Source of the DNA: Seminavis robusta
Taxonomy: Eukaryota > Bacillariophyta > Bacillariophyceae > Naviculales > Naviculaceae
DNA: 64,000 bases
Reading direction: 5' to 3'
NCBI GenBank assembly: GCA_903772945.1
Contig: CAICTM010000142.1
Location: 1 to 64,000 of the forward strand
In this document: piece by piece, positions 43,327 through 51,976 of the stretch
Numbering within the stretch: position 1 is the stretch's first letter
Layout: each line of letters starts with the position of its first letter
Translations under genes and position numbers: made by a program
The notes under the pieces: generated by a model
Told to the model about the DNA's origin: nothing
Databases searched by the model: none
The model's input: only the letters and a program-made list of their open reading frames with translations

Positions 43327-43964
43327 GGTTGATCTGATAGATAGTTCAATTCAATAGATAGCCACAACAACCGAGACAACCACTCAAACCAACCGCAGAC
43401 GAACAAATGATTGGGTGCCGATCGATTTGGCTGTCGAACCAGGTCTTAAGACGCACATTGGCTCTTGAGAAAAGATTCGCATCCAAAATCCTAATCAATT
43501 TTTGGGAGCGTTTTCAAAAATTCATTAGAGCTCCTTTTTGAGCTCTAATGAATTTTTGAAAATGCTCCCAAAAAGTGATTAGGATTCCACTTATCCACGA
43601 CTCGACTCGACTCGTCTCGACTTGTCACAGAAAGATCGCTGCCAAGACGCACACCTCTTCATACAAAAGAAAAGCCGTATCCAACCTCGAACCTCCAAAC
43701 GACGACACCGACAATGGCACAAAGACAATTGAAAATTGGACGCACTATTATTAGTACATGTACTCGGATTCGATTCTTGTACATCGTAGCACCTACCGTA
43801 TCCACTACTCTCCTACCGTAGCTAGCCCCCCAAACGAGATCGACGGCTGCCGCCATTGCTACTGTAGATAGCTAACTCTCCCCAGACAGTACAAGTCAAG
43901 GAGATCCTCTCCGCACTACTATAGCTACTATAGTATAGTATACCAAGGCAGCTACAAAACTACC
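43327..43964. promoter_or_regulatory. Divergent intergenic region between NUP107 and LAMTOR2
   Basis: 638 bp holding both promoters and, in the middle, the long hairpin at 43487-43586. A TATAGTATAGTATACC stretch at ~43928-43943, about 30 bases before the LAMTOR2 start, is TATA-like but could as easily be 5' UTR. Confidence 0.45.
43487..43586. repeat. Near-perfect 47-bp inverted repeat with 6-base loop (100-bp hairpin)
   Basis: The arms at 43487-43533 and 43540-43586 match at 45 of 47 positions. They start AATCCTAATCA and meet at GAGCTC around the loop CTTTTT. One of the two mismatches would still form a G-U pair in RNA. The structure lies between two divergent genes, so it is not a shared terminator. 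It may be a small inverted-repeat element or the source of a structured RNA. Confidence 0.85.
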
Positions 43965-44492
43965 ATGATCAGGTCTTGTCGAATTCCTCCCATTTTGAAT
44001 CGAATTTGCGACGATGTCATACACACGTCTCTATTGGTGACGGCCGACGGTGAACTATTAGGAGCCAGCACCAAGCGAAGCAGTTCCAGCCTCTTTGGAC
44101 CTCCTCCCGATGGAAACACTACTACAACGACTACACCTAACAACAACATCAACAATTCTACGATCAATACATCGGGTGCCATTGAAAATCTGGGGACGCT
44201 CATTGCCGATATTGCCGTCGATTATCATCGATTGGGCGAAGAATACGCCGGCATTGATCAAGGCGCAACAACACGCAGCAACAACAATAGCAATAGTAAC
44301 AAGAGCCAACTGCAGTGTCTCTTGATGGAACTCGAATTGGGGCTTGTGGCGGTATCCACCTGTGGCAGTTTTGATTGCTTGGTCATTGCCATTGCATCCC
44401 CGACGGCGCCATTGGGATTGGTCAAGGCACGCATTCAAACGCTGGCGTTATACGTACAAGAAGCACTGTCGCCGTTGGCAGAGAATACATAA
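43965..44492 (+). CDS. LAMTOR2: LAMTOR2-like Ragulator subunit (roadblock/LC7 fold), 175 aa
   Basis: The N-terminus matches the roadblock layout of LAMTOR2/p14: RIPPILNRICDDVIHTSLLV, then DGELLGAS, then IENLGTLIADIAVDYHRLG, LQCLLMELELGLVAVST, LVIAIASPTAPLGLVKARIQ and a final helix LALYVQEALSPL. Two insertions rich in Thr/Asn (residues ~45-65) and Asn/Ser (~103-112) make it ~50 aa longer than animal LAMTOR2 and sit in loops of the fold. In other eukaryotes LAMTOR2 pairs with LAMTOR3 in Ragulator, which anchors Rag GTPases on the lysosome or vacuole to activate TORC1. Confidence that it is a roadblock protein is high; assignment to LAMTOR2 rather than a sister is good. Confidence 0.82.
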   Translation: MIRSCRIPPILNRICDDVIHTSLLVTADGELLGASTKRSSSSLFGPPPDGNTTTTTTPNNNINNSTINTSGAIENLGTLIADIAVDYHRLGEEYAGIDQGATTRSNNNSNSNKSQLQCLLMELELGLVAVSTCGSFDCLVIAIASPTAPLGLVKARIQTLALYVQEALSPLAENT

Positions 44493-44776
44493 TAGTAATT
44501 CTAGATTGCCAGGAAGATACGGATGAATGAATGATTCGATTCGTGGATGTTCCAGGGGACACTGACTGCTACATGTACTAGTACCTTTACACAGCAAAAT
44601 ATTGGTTTGAGAAATCCACTCACTGGAAATAAGATCTCTCCTATGGATTGCCCACTTCGTGTATGATCTTGCTATTGGCTACCAGTCGCTGGCCTAGTCC
44701 CTACTGCAAACAACTATTAGTTAATTAGTAAAACGTCGTCTATTCAAAGTATCTGTGGGATTTTGTGTATGCTAGT
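44493..44776. other. Short intergenic region
   Basis: 284 bp between the 3' end of the LAMTOR2-like gene and the detached ankyrin fragment. Nothing is seen in it. Confidence 0.4.
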
Positions 44777-45110
44777 CTACGTGTAGCAGTAGGACTCTGG
44801 GCAGCCATTCTCACATGCCCACTGCAGTACATCTTTCTGCCGTCCCCTCTGGGCCCACATTGCTGTCTTAAAATCCCATGGGCATCCATTTGCCCACTTG
44901 AGAACTTCAAAATGGTCACCCTTTGCAGCAAATGCACATGTCCTTTCATTCCATGGACAGCCATTCTCATGGGCATACTTGAGCATTTTCAAATGGCCAC
45001 CCTTTGCAGCATATGCACATGTATATTCATCCCAGGGACATCCATTTTCTCTGGCCCACTTGAGTATTTCCAAATGGTCACTAGATGCAGCATATGCACA
45101 TGTATATTCA
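44777..45110 (-). pseudogene. Detached C-terminal ankyrin repeats of the gene at 45111-45767
   Basis: Directly downstream of the stop at 45111-45113 the same repeat continues: EYTCAYAASSDHLEILKWAR, then NGCPWDEYTCAYAAKGGHLK and further units, ending at 44777. At the junction the repeat should read LK-YAHENGCPWDEYTC, but about 30 bases are missing and LK is followed by a stop. This is a deletion inside one repeat, not a separate gene. The tail (WACENGCPESYCYT) looks like the original C-terminus. Confidence 0.7.
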
Positions 45111-45767
45111 TCACTTGAGCATTTTCAAATGGCCACCCTTTGCAGCATATGTACATGTCAATTCATTCCATGGACAGCCATTCTCATGGGCATACTTGAG
45201 CATTTCAAAATGCCCACTAGATGCAGCATATGTACATGTATATTCATCCCACGGACATCCATTTTCTCTGGCCCAGTTGAGTATTTCCAAATGGCCATGG
45301 ATTACAGCATTGTTGCATGTCCATTCATCCCAGGGACATCCATTTTCTCTGGCCCACTTGAGTATTTCCAAATGGCCACTCTTAGCAGCATTTTTGCATG
45401 TAGATGCATCCCAGCCAAATGCCTTATTTCTAGCCCACTGAAGAACTTGAAGATTACCAACCTTGGCAGCTGCAGCACAGACGGCACTTCCAACAATCCG
45501 CGTAGTGCCAGTATGGCGATGGTTGTACCAATACTCAACGCTGGGCACAGTTGCGAAGACTGCCGAGTGCAATGTATGAGTTGGAGTTGCAGATGTCCTT
45601 TTGGGCATCTTCACGTCATTGCAATAAGTTGTGTAGAGATCTTTCATGCCTTGGCTCACTGGTGCCACGAAGGCATAGTGGCCTATGCCCAGAAATGGAA
45701 AGATCTTTTGGATCCAGATGTCCTCCGTTCCAGGAAGATGCTTTGAATCATGCGGTGAATCAGACAT
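45111..45767 (-). CDS. Ankyrin-type repeat protein with F-box-like N-terminus, truncated by a deletion (218 aa)
   Basis: ATG 45767. Residues ~15-50 (EDIWIQKIFPFLGIGHYAFV, PVSQGMKDLY) resemble the F-box-like head found on many stramenopile repeat proteins. From about residue 95 there are repeats of 27 residues, consensus GHLEILKWARENGCPWDEYT-C-A-A-A-K, a degenerate ankyrin-like unit common in algae and giant viruses. The repeats are also near-identical at DNA level (81-bp period), indicating recent expansion. The frame ends early at GGHLKMLK-stop; see the fragment at 44777-45110. A function as a protein-binding or ubiquitin-ligase adaptor is inferred from the fold only. Confidence 0.75.
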   Translation of the reverse strand: MSDSPHDSKHLPGTEDIWIQKIFPFLGIGHYAFVAPVSQGMKDLYTTYCNDVKMPKRTSATPTHTLHSAVFATVPSVEYWYNHRHTGTTRIVGSAVCAAAAKVGNLQVLQWARNKAFGWDASTCKNAAKSGHLEILKWARENGCPWDEWTCNNAVIHGHLEILNWARENGCPWDEYTCTYAASSGHFEMLKYAHENGCPWNELTCTYAAKGGHLKMLK

Positions 45768-46227
45768 GGTGAGTGTGAGTTTTAGCTGAAAGGAATAAAG
45801 GCAAAGTTCAGGGTTGCAGAGTCTCCTGTTTGCGTTTTATGCCATCCATGGCAGGCCAGTTCTGTCGAAGGTCGAAGGAGGAGCGTGGACCGTCACTCTT
45901 CAACATACCGGAGTTTCCACGTTCACGCTGTGAACGGTTGAAAGCGAAAGTGCGGCACTGAAGCATGTAGGCAGGTACCGGTACCAGGTATCAATCAATT
46001 TCGGCACACGCTGCCAACGGTATTGGCACGTGCGGTGCTGGACCCCTCTTTGAAGGGCCTAGAGGTGCGAGGGCCACTTTGCTGAGCAGATGCCATTTCC
46101 TTCAATCTCATGGCAGTGCACTACTAGTAACCTACCGGTACAGGCGTGGAAATCACGAATGTAGTTATGAGAGTTCTTGTGTATTATGTAGGTTTAAGTT
46201 AATGTTAATAAGTCACAGGTCGTGCGT
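45768..46227. other. Intergenic region
   Basis: Holds the ankyrin gene promoter and the 3' UTR of the next minus-strand gene. A GGTACCGGTACC palindrome is at 45974-45985 and CTACCGGTA near 46132. No gene is seen. Confidence 0.5.
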
Positions 46228-48759
46228 TCACCCAACTAGCGCGTAAATGGACTTGTGAACATGCTCAGAAAATTTGTCACCGCCTCCTGTCGCCCTTTCC
46301 GAGGAGTCTTCACTACCAACCGCGGTGCTCTCGACGGTCTCGTCGCCTTCGCTTTCTGATGATGCAAAAAGAGCCTCTTTGGAGTCCTTGGTGCAAGTTG
46401 TCTCCCCCAACGGGTCGTTTCCTTCATTGGTATCTTTTGTCGCGGTAAAACTGATCTCGACTGACTTGTCTGCGTCGTCTTGCTCTGCGGCGGAGGCAGT
46501 GACTGCAGGGTTCGTATTAGTGGAGACAGAGTTGTCTCTTTTTAGCTTTTGCGATGACAAGAACGACAAAATGTTGGCTGATGGAGTAGGTGGCTTGTGG
46601 TCTGGGTCCGCTCCTGTGTCATCTCGTTGAGACAAACCAGTACTATCTTCATCCTTTGTTTCATTCTCGTCCCTTTGCGTTGTTGCTGTACCTGGGAAGA
46701 AGGGAGGATTCACCTTTGTTCTTGACTTTGGTGTCGTTGTATTTGCTCCATCCCCTTGTTCCTCCTTAACTTGGAAGAAGGTTGGAAGCTTTGACGAAAT
46801 CATGCTGCTCACCTTACTGCCCCCTTTGGGCGTGGTAATCCTCGGTACTTTCTCCGGCGAAGGGCACCGATCCGTTGCCGCTGTTTGATTCTGATGAAGG
46901 TTTTCCTTCAAAGTGCGCCCGGGACTCTGCATCTTGAGAAAACCGAACCTGGCGGAGCTCCTCCTTCCTCCTTCTGTAACCTTTTCAACGTCGGCGTTGT
47001 GGTGGTTGCTCGAGGAGGGATTGTTCCCTCCTTCGTTTCTTTCTGCGTTTGCCTTTTCCAGGCGTTCTCTCGCAGACTTTGACAAGGGATCATGACGAAA
47101 GCAAAGGGTAACCCGTTTTGCAGGTTCTTCGTTCCCGCTCTTTGGCTCTGGCTTGTCGTCTTGTTGGCGCTGAGCTCGGGCCAGCAACTCTTTGTGTAGG
47201 TCCTCCAAAGACCAGGTTCCATTCACTGGATTGCCATTGATGGAAACCAGTGTAGCACCCAAATCCGGGCGATCGGTTTCGTCGTGAAACCCTTGGAAGC
47301 CGGAAACCACAAAGATACTGTGGCTTGGCCCAACCGTCTTTTGGTGGTGGTGGTCCATGGGTTGATCTGTATCTGTTGTTGTTTTACCACCAAACACTTT
47401 GGTCCAGAAATTCTTGTTGTCCTCATCGTCCATGTGCGCATCATCATGGCGGAGTGATGGTAGGGCAGGAGGCCCCCCGTCTTCCACAATGACATGGTTC
47501 AAGATTCCCTTGGGCCTCCTCTGAGGCGATTTTGTAAGCCAGTCAACATTACTATGATTGGAAAGAGTTTCCACTTCCAACCTTTCAAATTGCAACCCAA
47601 TAGACGTGGCATCGGGGAATGTAATCTCCCATACCGGTGGCGGAGTGGCCCTGGCCCTTGACTGCCAAGGAGGGCTTCGCAAAAAGGACGACATGCCGCC
47701 ATTACTGTCCTTGAGTGTGGCTTCCCTCTTGGGGGTGCAGGGCGGGGAAGAGGAACAAAAGGAAGAGCAAGACATTTGCTGATCCACCGTCAAACGAACC
47801 GTGGCAACACCCCCATCGGTGACTAACGACGCGACGGATGACTGATCATCACTGCTAGAAGAGATACCGACACCACTTAGCAGTACCTGTTGCTGTTGAT
47901 GATGATCATGATGATTGGATCCACTACTGGTACCAAAGTCTAGAGCATCCAAATCACTAAAGTTGCTATCCGTCGACAGCCCCCGAGCTCTGTTTGCAAT
48001 GCTCAATGGAATGTCATTCGAAACGCACCGTCTGCGCGATGGTGGTGTTTGCTGCAAGAACTGTTCATGCGCTTGCAGCTGATAGGCAACGGTGCGTTCT
48101 TCCAATTGCTGTTGTTCCCTTTGAAAATCCTTGACTTGTTGGGCGTATCCTTGCACGTGTTTGACTAGGGATTTCTTTTCCGTGGCTCGCTGCTTGACTT
48201 TGGCAGCGAGTTTGGCATTTTGCGCATGTAGTTTGAGAAGAGCCCGTTCGAGCTTGGCATTGCGTTCTTGGTAGTCTTGGGTCTTTTGGTAGAGTTGTTC
48301 GTATAGTGTTGCCTGTTCTTCGGCATCTTTCTGTAGATTGTAAATGGTTCCATGAAAGCCATGAATCAGAGTGCAGAGCTGCATGGCCGGTGTTTCTTCG
48401 AGTCTCCATTGATGTTGCAGATTATCTAGGGACTTTTGAAGCTGACAGACAGTGCTTTTGTGGGATGTTGTAGTATTGTTGTCATGGTTCTTCTGGAGTG
48501 ATTGATGGTAGGTAGCACTGTCCATCATGGCTAGCTTGACGAGAATCGTCATGCTTTGCAGCAATATCTGAACTTGTTCTGAAGCATCGTCCAGCTGCAA
48601 TGGCATCTTGGATTCATCATCATGATGGTCTTGAATTATTAATGAGTGAGGTACCTCATCCAATCCAGAAATTACACCAACGATGTTTACAGAAGCCACT
48701 GTGGTCATTGTCTTGTATTGTGGGCGAAAGAAGCAAAAGGTTTGCTCTGGCTGTCTCAT
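46228..48759 (-). CDS. Coiled-coil and PDZ-like domain protein (843 aa)
   Basis: ATG 48759, single exon. Residues ~120-235 form a long coiled coil (YNLQKDAEEQATLYEQLYQK, LERALLKLHAQNAKLAAKVK, QQVKDFQREQQQLEERTVAY). A PDZ-like domain follows within about residues 385-555: EITFPDATSIGLQFERLEVE, IFVVSGFQGF, LGATLVSINGNPVNGTWSLE and KRVTLCFRHDP. It is split by a loop of about 60 residues rich in Asp and His. The remaining C-terminal ~280 residues are disordered and rich in Ser, Lys, Thr and Glu. PDZ domains bind C-terminal peptides and organise complexes. No membrane segment or catalytic domain is seen, so a cytosolic scaffold is the best guess. Confidence 0.7.
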   Translation of the reverse strand: MRQPEQTFCFFRPQYKTMTTVASVNIVGVISGLDEVPHSLIIQDHHDDESKMPLQLDDASEQVQILLQSMTILVKLAMMDSATYHQSLQKNHDNNTTTSHKSTVCQLQKSLDNLQHQWRLEETPAMQLCTLIHGFHGTIYNLQKDAEEQATLYEQLYQKTQDYQERNAKLERALLKLHAQNAKLAAKVKQRATEKKSLVKHVQGYAQQVKDFQREQQQLEERTVAYQLQAHEQFLQQTPPSRRRCVSNDIPLSIANRARGLSTDSNFSDLDALDFGTSSGSNHHDHHQQQQVLLSGVGISSSSDDQSSVASLVTDGGVATVRLTVDQQMSCSSFCSSSPPCTPKREATLKDSNGGMSSFLRSPPWQSRARATPPPVWEITFPDATSIGLQFERLEVETLSNHSNVDWLTKSPQRRPKGILNHVIVEDGGPPALPSLRHDDAHMDDEDNKNFWTKVFGGKTTTDTDQPMDHHHQKTVGPSHSIFVVSGFQGFHDETDRPDLGATLVSINGNPVNGTWSLEDLHKELLARAQRQQDDKPEPKSGNEEPAKRVTLCFRHDPLSKSARERLEKANAERNEGGNNPSSSNHHNADVEKVTEGGRRSSARFGFLKMQSPGRTLKENLHQNQTAATDRCPSPEKVPRITTPKGGSKVSSMISSKLPTFFQVKEEQGDGANTTTPKSRTKVNPPFFPGTATTQRDENETKDEDSTGLSQRDDTGADPDHKPPTPSANILSFLSSQKLKRDNSVSTNTNPAVTASAAEQDDADKSVEISFTATKDTNEGNDPLGETTCTKDSKEALFASSESEGDETVESTAVGSEDSSERATGGGDKFSEHVHKSIYALVG

Positions 48760-49487
48760 TCAAGGGCAGGCAGCTCTTTGGTACGGTCTCAGTTGGTTGA
48801 TCCGATAATGCTATTATGATGACTATTATTAGCTAGCACTTCTTCTTCTTCTTCTTCTTCTTTGTAGTCGCGGAATTTGTGATGGAAAGCTCTCGGAATC
48901 AAGATCAGATCAATGGATCGGCGCCTGAGTTTCTACAATGAAACTGACACTTTCAAGCAAGAGTTCAAGCGAGCAACTGGTGTGGATACGTGCTGGTTGT
49001 TCCTGCTTCCTGCTACTATGTTTCAAAAGTTCCCAGAACCCCAGCACGTTTCAAATTTTCCATTCGCCACAGTCATGGTGCATCAACCCAAAGAGGCCAT
49101 TTTAACGGAGCTTGGGGAAAGGTCCATTTCCAGCGAGAGAAACCATTTTGGAACGCAAAATGTGAGGAAACGAATTTGTGAGGGGGAGGGAGAACTCGCA
49201 TGTCACATACAAACTGAGTGACCTCTGTGTTTTCACAGCTGAGATGGCTTTTACAGAGCCAAAGAGACGTTGCCTCGATCGTCTCGACCAAATTCAAACC
49301 AGGACCAACACTCTCCATCATCATCGTGTGTGAGAGGAGAAGCAAGGGAACATCCAATAGCTGAGGTCTGCTGCATTGTCCTGGTTGTTCCAGTGTTGGG
49401 TATTCAAGCTAGTAGCTAGAAGATAGTGGAAAAGGCGAAACGCTACAAACAAAACAACAATACACAAGCAGCTATAATTACTTCACA
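48760..49487. other. Divergent intergenic region
   Basis: 728 bp separating divergent genes. A (CTT)n tract lies at about 48839-48862. An ATG frame of 102 codons (48913-49221) has no recognisable features and is not supported as a gene. Confidence 0.45.
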
Positions 49488-50438
49488 ATGACATCGTTTC
49501 CACTCCTCTTGGGATGTGCCTTGGTGGCCTTTGGTCCGTTCATGTCCCTCTTTTTCCTGGTGGTGTATCAAAAGTCCCAGTTGGTGATTATCGTGACCAC
49601 TTCGGCCTTTTTCTTTTTAGTATCGGCATTGGCCGGCAGTTTTGTGTGGTGGCTCTTTGCGGCCGTGGGGTTGGATGATTTGGTGTCACTCCTCTTACCA
49701 GGCGTCTTGTCCCAATTCATCTTTCGATGTTGCTTTGTGGCGCTCTACCACAAGGTGGAAAAAGTCGTTCGATTATGCATTGAACAAGAAGACGCACGAG
49801 GACAATCGGGCACCAATCAAGATCTCGAAGAGTACGACGAAAATTGGACGGCGGCGGCCAAATTGCGACTTCAAATCAACGATGCGAGCTGTGGTGTTGC
49901 GGCAGGAGTCGGATTCGGAGGCATGCATGCCATTATGCTCTATGGGACCTTGTTGGCGAGTGAATCCGGAAATGTTGGAGTATTGTATCAAGAATCGTGT
50001 CCCGACATTCCCTCCTTGGCCCAGTCGGCAGTCTACGCATTGTGCTTTTCCATTATGGACATTTTTTGGATGCTCCTGACCTTTTTTGGAATGCGTCGAC
50101 GACTGCTGTATCACCGTGGAAGAGAATTTGAAGACAACATTCGAGGATTTGGATCCTACTTTGGAAATTCACGAAGTGGAGGCAACTTGGCACTCATGTT
50201 TGTCCTCCTCTCCCATTTGGGATCCTCCATTGTTACCGTAGCGTCATTCTTTGAAAAGGGATGCTATGTCACCATTCCTTCGCTGGTGGGGATTACCTTG
50301 TTTACGGCCTACACCTTTTGGGCCGGAACGGCTCGAATCTATATGCCACCCGAAAACTCGGACCAATCCATATCCCGAACGGCGTCCAGGGTAGAAGCGG
50401 ATCAGGCACCTGTTCCTCGACGCACCCGAATGGACTGA
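49488..50438 (+). CDS. APH1: APH-1 homologue, gamma-secretase subunit (316 aa)
   Basis: A polytopic protein with seven predicted membrane segments, the APH-1 count. The diagnostic GxxxGxxxG motif of membrane segment 4 is present at G136, G140 and G144 (GVAAGVGFGGMH). It is followed by the segment LAQSAVYALCFSIMDIFWML and the conserved LMFVLLSHLGSS and FEKGCYVTIP regions. APH-1 is the scaffold of gamma-secretase together with presenilin, nicastrin and PEN-2, an intramembrane aspartyl protease of the endomembrane system. One of two membrane histidines conserved in animals is replaced by Asp191, while the second (H243) is kept. A cytosolic loop of ~30 acidic residues (98-125) is longer than in animals. 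None of the partner genes is in the window. Confidence 0.85.
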   Translation: MTSFPLLLGCALVAFGPFMSLFFLVVYQKSQLVIIVTTSAFFFLVSALAGSFVWWLFAAVGLDDLVSLLLPGVLSQFIFRCCFVALYHKVEKVVRLCIEQEDARGQSGTNQDLEEYDENWTAAAKLRLQINDASCGVAAGVGFGGMHAIMLYGTLLASESGNVGVLYQESCPDIPSLAQSAVYALCFSIMDIFWMLLTFFGMRRRLLYHRGREFEDNIRGFGSYFGNSRSGGNLALMFVLLSHLGSSIVTVASFFEKGCYVTIPSLVGITLFTAYTFWAGTARIYMPPENSDQSISRTASRVEADQAPVPRRTRMD

Positions 50439-51268
50439 TGAGAAGGCTTTCAGTTCATTTCGTACAGTACAGTATAACTAATTGTCGTACGATAGAGAGA
50501 GTTTTGGGGATCAACTTATATGGTTCTGTAGACGAAGGTTTCTTGATTGCTTGAAGACAAAGGAAGTGCCAAACCATGGAGTGAATTCATGCCATACTGA
50601 CCTACCGGTAGCCTGTGATCATCATCCGGGCATCATGCATCCGTCGAAAGCGTGGCTTATCGTGGGGATTTGATTCCACAGGTAACAGTCAGATTGTATA
50701 GTCCAGTAATGAAGCCATCTATAGGATTTGTGAGAAGTGTTTGTTACATGTAGTAGGAACATTATTTGAAGAGTAGCTTAGTGGAAGCACATGCAGCAGA
50801 ATCGAATCAGGAGTGGTATTGGTGCAGCTAAAAGACCAGTGTTATGAGGACGGCTAAGGAGGGCACCAGAACCAGGCGACCCAATGGCTGGGTAGCTAGC
50901 TAGACAGATCATGAAAGATGAGTCATTTCTCTTTGCAACCAGGCTACGTAGCTATACCGCTCACCCTTCGTCCTCATCAGTATGGTTGTCTTTGATTTTG
51001 AGAATAAAAGGCATGAACGGGGTCGAGAATTGATCGACCACGAACAAAAACACTCATCACGGTCGGTAATACGGTACGGTTGTGTAAGGTCTACATTTAT
51101 AACGAGAGGCCGACAACTGGCTGCAACTTCAAGTCACGGCAGTTCAGTTCTCCAAGCCATTTGGATTGCATCAAAATTAGTATTCGTCGATAGGATAGGA
51201 AACCACAGCCTTGTAGATTGACTGGGTCATCATCAGTAGTGCGGGGGGATTGTTGCTTTCTGCTTCAG
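50439..51268. other. Intergenic region
   Basis: Convergent 3' ends. It contains palindromes CTACCGGTAG at 50602-50611 and AGCTAGCTAG at 50893-50902. No gene or RNA is supported. Confidence 0.5.
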
Positions 51269-51976
51269 CTAGCGCGCTGCATGAAAGTCACTTTCGGCAC
51301 GTAACTGTAACTGTTCTTCCAGTGTCTTCATATCTCCCAATTCCCATACTTTCAGAATGCGTCCATTCATGCAGGTGAATTCGGTAGCACCCATCCACGA
51401 GACGACACGTCCAGTAGGTGGATATCCGAGCAGATCACCGGTATGTTTGCCACTGAACCGCAACCGACAAAAGGCTTTGTTGTTTTCGACGACCATGGAG
51501 TGAATTTCGCAGTGATAATCACTCAAAGCACCATGAATGGTGGCGACCATGCGGGCAAATCCATCGTGTCCGATTTTATCCAAGCCCGTGTTTCCATTGA
51601 ATCTGATTTTGGGAGAACATACTTGCGGAATGAGATCCAATTCTCCTCGATTCCAGATATCCGAAATGAACTTTTTGACCAAATCACGGGTAACATCGGC
51701 TTTGGCGAAGGCAGGATCTCCCACGGGAATGTCCGTGACTGTCGCCGCTGGTGGCGCCTGCTGTTGTTGTTGGACTTGCGGTGGCGACTGCGGCGGTAGA
51801 TGATCTTGTTTCTGCAGTTCTTGTTGGTGTTGTTGTTGCTGTTGTGCCGCTGGGACATTGGCTTCCGTCGTGGTGCCAGTCTGCGATGGTTGTTCACCGA
51901 CGACATCACCACCAGGGCCCTTGCCGTCTTCTTTCTTGTCCTTGCCCTTCTTCTTCTTGAAACCGAGGAATCCCAT
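51269..51976 (-). CDS. SnoaL-like (NTF2-fold) protein with a basic, possibly myristoylated N-terminus (235 aa)
   Basis: ATG 51976. The C-terminal ~140 residues form a SnoaL-like/polyketide-cyclase NTF2 fold: VKKFISDIWNRGELDLIPQV, GHDGFARMVATIHGALSDYH, then FSGKHTGDLLGYPPTGRVVS and ILKVWELGDM. In this superfamily the fold is a cone-shaped pocket for small molecules, but the substrate cannot be read. The N-terminus MGFLGFKKKKGKDKKEDGK begins with Met-Gly followed by hydrophobic then Lys-rich sequence, a pattern that fits N-myristoylation plus a basic membrane patch. It is joined by a Gln/Pro-rich linker (~45-85). The membrane idea is inference. Confidence 0.8.
   Translation of the reverse strand: MGFLGFKKKKGKDKKEDGKGPGGDVVGEQPSQTGTTTEANVPAAQQQQQHQQELQKQDHLPPQSPPQVQQQQQAPPAATVTDIPVGDPAFAKADVTRDLVKKFISDIWNRGELDLIPQVCSPKIRFNGNTGLDKIGHDGFARMVATIHGALSDYHCEIHSMVVENNKAFCRLRFSGKHTGDLLGYPPTGRVVSWMGATEFTCMNGRILKVWELGDMKTLEEQLQLRAESDFHAAR

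Noticed and set aside
23352-44492. NPRL3 and LAMTOR2 as a functional gene cluster
   Set aside because: They are ~18 kb apart with seven or so unrelated genes between them, on opposite strands; shared pathway is most likely coincidence.
44777-45441. CRISPR-like array because of regular ~81-bp repeats
   Set aside because: Repeats are contiguous, coding and in frame as 27-residue ankyrin-like units; there are no spacers.
48913-49221. 102-codon ATG frame upstream of APH-1
   Set aside because: No domain, signal or conserved composition; lies in a short divergent intergenic region where promoters are needed.
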